A stretch of DNA of 7,350 bases, from contig RFPF01000149.1 in the NCBI GenBank assembly GCA_009926295.1, positions 1 to 7,350 on the forward strand, read 5' to 3'. Positions 5,504 through 7,350 of this stretch are shown here, one piece after another. This stretch comes from Planctomycetia bacterium (GTDB lineage Bacteria > Planctomycetota > Planctomycetia > Pirellulales > UBA1268). The translations under genes were made by a program, and so were the position numbers. The notes below the pieces were generated by a model that made no database searches, had not been told where the DNA came from, and was given only the letters and a program-made list of their open reading frames with translations. Position 1 is the stretch's first letter. Every line of letters begins with the position of its first letter.

Positions 5504-7350
5504 ACGACGACATGCTGCCCTACTACGAGCGGGAGCTGGGCATCCTGCGGGTGTTGGCGTCGCAGTTCGCGGAACGGCATCCGAAGGTCGCCGCGCGGCT
5601 CCGGCTGGGCCGCGACGAATCCCGCGACCCGCACGTCGAGCGGCTGCTGCAGGGCGTGGCGTTCCTCTCGGCCGACGTGCAGAAGCGGCTCGACGACGAT
5701 TTCCCCGAGCTCACCGACGGCCTGCTCGACCTCCTCTACCCGCACTACCTGCGGCCGGTTCCCTCGATGGCGATCGTTCGCATGGCGATCGACCCCAAGC
5801 AGGCGGCGCTCACGGCGGGCTACGTCGTGCCCCGGGGCACGGAACTGCAGACGGAGGAGGTGGACGGCGAGCGATGCACCTACCGCACCTGCTTCACGAC
5901 GCGGCTGTGGCCGCTGAGGATCAGCGGCGTGCAGCTCGGCGGCCCGCCGTTCACGCTCCCGCTCGTGCCGCCGGCCGCGACCGCCGCCGTGCTCTCGCTC
6001 GACGTGGAGACGCTCTCGCCGGACGTCCGGATCTCGCAGATGGCGCTCGGCACGCTGCGGCTCCACCTCCACGCGGACGCCGGCCAGCCGATCGCCGAAC
6101 TCTACGAACTGCTGCTGACGCGGTGCGCGGGCGTGGTGCTGTTCCGCGACGCCGCCGACCCGGCCCCGGTGGTGCTGCCGAAGGAGTCGCTCGTGCCGGC
6201 CGGTTTCGCGGCCGACGAGGCGGCGTTGCCGGACGACGCCCGCGTGTTTCCCGGCTATCGCCTGCTGACGGAGTTCTTCGCGCTCCCCCAGAAATACCTG
6301 TTCGTCGATCTGGTCGGCCTCACTCCCGAGCGGCTCGCCGGATTCGGGCCGAGCATGCGGGTGGCGGTGCTCCTCACCGAGACGAGCCGCGAGCTCGAAC
6401 GCGTGGTGGGGCCGGGGGCGGTCTACCTCGGGTGCACGCCGATCGTGAACCTCTTCTCGCAGCGGTTCGATTCGGTGCAGGTGGACGGCCGCTCCGGCGA
6501 GGTCTGCCTCACGCCAGACTCGCGCCGGCCGCGGGCGATCGAGGTCTACTCCGTCGAGGGCGTGCAGGTGAGCGAGCCGGGCGGCGATCCGGCCGACGTG
6601 CGGCCCTTCTACGCCGTCAGCCCCGCGTCGCCGACGCTCGCCAGCGACGCCGCGACGTCGGCCCGGCTCCGCTGGCTCGCCGTCCGCCGGACGCATCGCG
6701 AGCCGCGGCCCGACGGCGGCCTCGACGCGGCCAGCGACACCTGGCTGTCGCTCGTGAACGACGCGGGCGGGCCGGCGGCCGTCGCCGGGCTCACGGCGCA
6801 CGCGCACGGCGTGTGCACCAACCGCAACCTGCCGGCGCGGCTGCCCTTCGCGGTGGATCGTCCCCGGCTGCAGTTCCGCGACGGCCAGGGGCCGGTCGGC
6901 ACCATCACGTGTCTCACGCGGCCCACGGTGGCGTCGCGGACCCAGCCCGGGCGGGGCGCCGCGTGGCGGCTGGTGTCGCACCTGTCGCTGAACCACCTCT
7001 CGCTCGTCGATGGCGGCGACGGCCAGGCCGCCAAGGCGCTGCGGGAGATGCTCAGGCTCTATCTCGCCGCCGATTCCGACGACTTCGAGCAGCGGCGCCG
7101 GTGGATCGAGGGGATCGTGGCGGTGTCGAGCCGGCGGGTGGCCGCCCGCGTGGGCGGCGAACGCGGCGGCGTCTGCCAGGGATTGGAGGTCCGCCTGGAA
7201 CTCGACGACAGCCGCTTCGACGACCACGCCGGCTATCTCTTCTCGGCCGTGATCGAGCGGTTTCTGGGCGGCTGGGTGAACGTCAATTCCTTCACGCGGC
7301 TCGTCGCCACGTCGCGGCAGCGGGAACGCCGCAAGGAGCAATGGACCTGG
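5500..7350 (+). CDS. tssF: TssF (VasA/ImpG) T6SS baseplate protein, 3' end cut by window
   Basis: TssF is a core baseplate wedge subunit that, with TssG and TssK, surrounds the VgrG hub and docks to the membrane complex. I read 617 uninterrupted codons to the window end with no stop; since family members are about 590-630 residues, only the last few codons should be missing. Family landmarks are LPYYERELGILR (6-17), ARLRL (32-36), FLSADVQKRLDDDFPELTDG (55-74), LYPHYLRPVPSM (79-90), VPRGTELQT (110-118), YLGCTPIVNLFSQRF (309-323), CTNRNLPARLPF (439-450), HLSLNHLSL (494-502) and FLGGWVNVNSFTRLVA (588-603). The ATG at 5500 overlaps the tssE stop by ATGA, so translation is coupled. tssG would be expected immediately downstream. 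No truncation or odd composition is seen. Identification is firm. Confidence 0.94.
   Translation, partial: MNDDMLPYYERELGILRVLASQFAERHPKVAARLRLGRDESRDPHVERLLQGVAFLSADVQKRLDDDFPELTDGLLDLLYPHYLRPVPSMAIVRMAIDPKQAALTAGYVVPRGTELQTEEVDGERCTYRTCFTTRLWPLRISGVQLGGPPFTLPLVPPAATAAVLSLDVETLSPDVRISQMALGTLRLHLHADAGQPIAELYELLLTRCAGVVLFRDAADPAPVVLPKESLVPAGFAADEAALPDDARVFPGYRLLTEFFALPQKYLFVDLVGLTPERLAGFGPSMRVAVLLTETSRELERVVGPGAVYLGCTPIVNLFSQRFDSVQVDGRSGEVCLTPDSRRPRAIEVYSVEGVQVSEPGGDPADVRPFYAVSPASPTLASDAATSARLRWLAVRRTHREPRPDGGLDAASDTWLSLVNDAGGPAAVAGLTAHAHGVCTNRNLPARLPFAVDRPRLQFRDGQGPVGTITCLTRPTVASRTQPGRGAAWRLVSHLSLNHLSLVDGGDGQAAKALREMLRLYLAADSDDFEQRRRWIEGIVAVSSRRVAARVGGERGGVCQGLEVRLELDDSRFDDHAGYLFSAVIERFLGGWVNVNSFTRLVATSRQRERRKEQWTW

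Noticed and set aside
5224..7341. 705-codon open frame on the minus strand
   Set aside because: It is the antisense shadow of tssE/tssF in GC-rich DNA: low-complexity Arg/His/Glu-rich sequence, while the + strand frame carries clear TssF motifs throughout.

Overview
The window is a piece of a type VI secretion system (T6SS) locus from a high-GC Gram-negative bacterium, with a two-gene cassette set into it on the opposite strand. GC looks like roughly two thirds by eye, with strong G/C third-position preference in most genes. The combination of T6SS sheath and baseplate genes, this GC level and this style of methyltransferase would fit Planctomycetota, but nothing in the sequence proves the phylum; treat that as a weak guess.

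Layout. On the + strand, the window opens inside tssC (large contractile-sheath subunit; only its C-terminal half is present), followed after 21 bases by a TagJ/ImpE-family gene that carries a one-base frameshift near codon 196. Next comes a short ORF with an excellent Shine-Dalgarno, probably the stump of a gene. The + strand then stops carrying genes for about 3.2 kb, where two minus-strand genes lie: a SAM-dependent methyltransferase with a regulatory domain (upstream in transcription) and a PARP-type ADP-ribosyltransferase (downstream). After an 88-base divergent intergenic gap the T6SS operon resumes on the + strand with tssE (gp25-like baseplate) and tssF, which overlap by ATGA; tssF runs off the right edge with 617 codons read.

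How the genes relate. TssC forms the outer sheath, TagJ is an accessory protein that binds the sheath in characterised systems, and TssE and TssF build the baseplate. In well-known loci tagJ sits directly before tssE, so the minus-strand pair looks inserted between normally adjacent genes. The most interesting gene is the ADP-ribosyltransferase: it has a full H-Y-E triad and a cysteine cluster (C-x2-C-x4-C-x-C) at the place and with nearly the spacing of the zinc site of eukaryotic tankyrases. It is a candidate T6SS effector or a locus-embedded defence/toxin enzyme. No recognised immunity gene (macrodomain, ADP-ribosylglycohydrolase) is in the window. No tRNA, rRNA, CRISPR array, IS element or strong terminator was seen.
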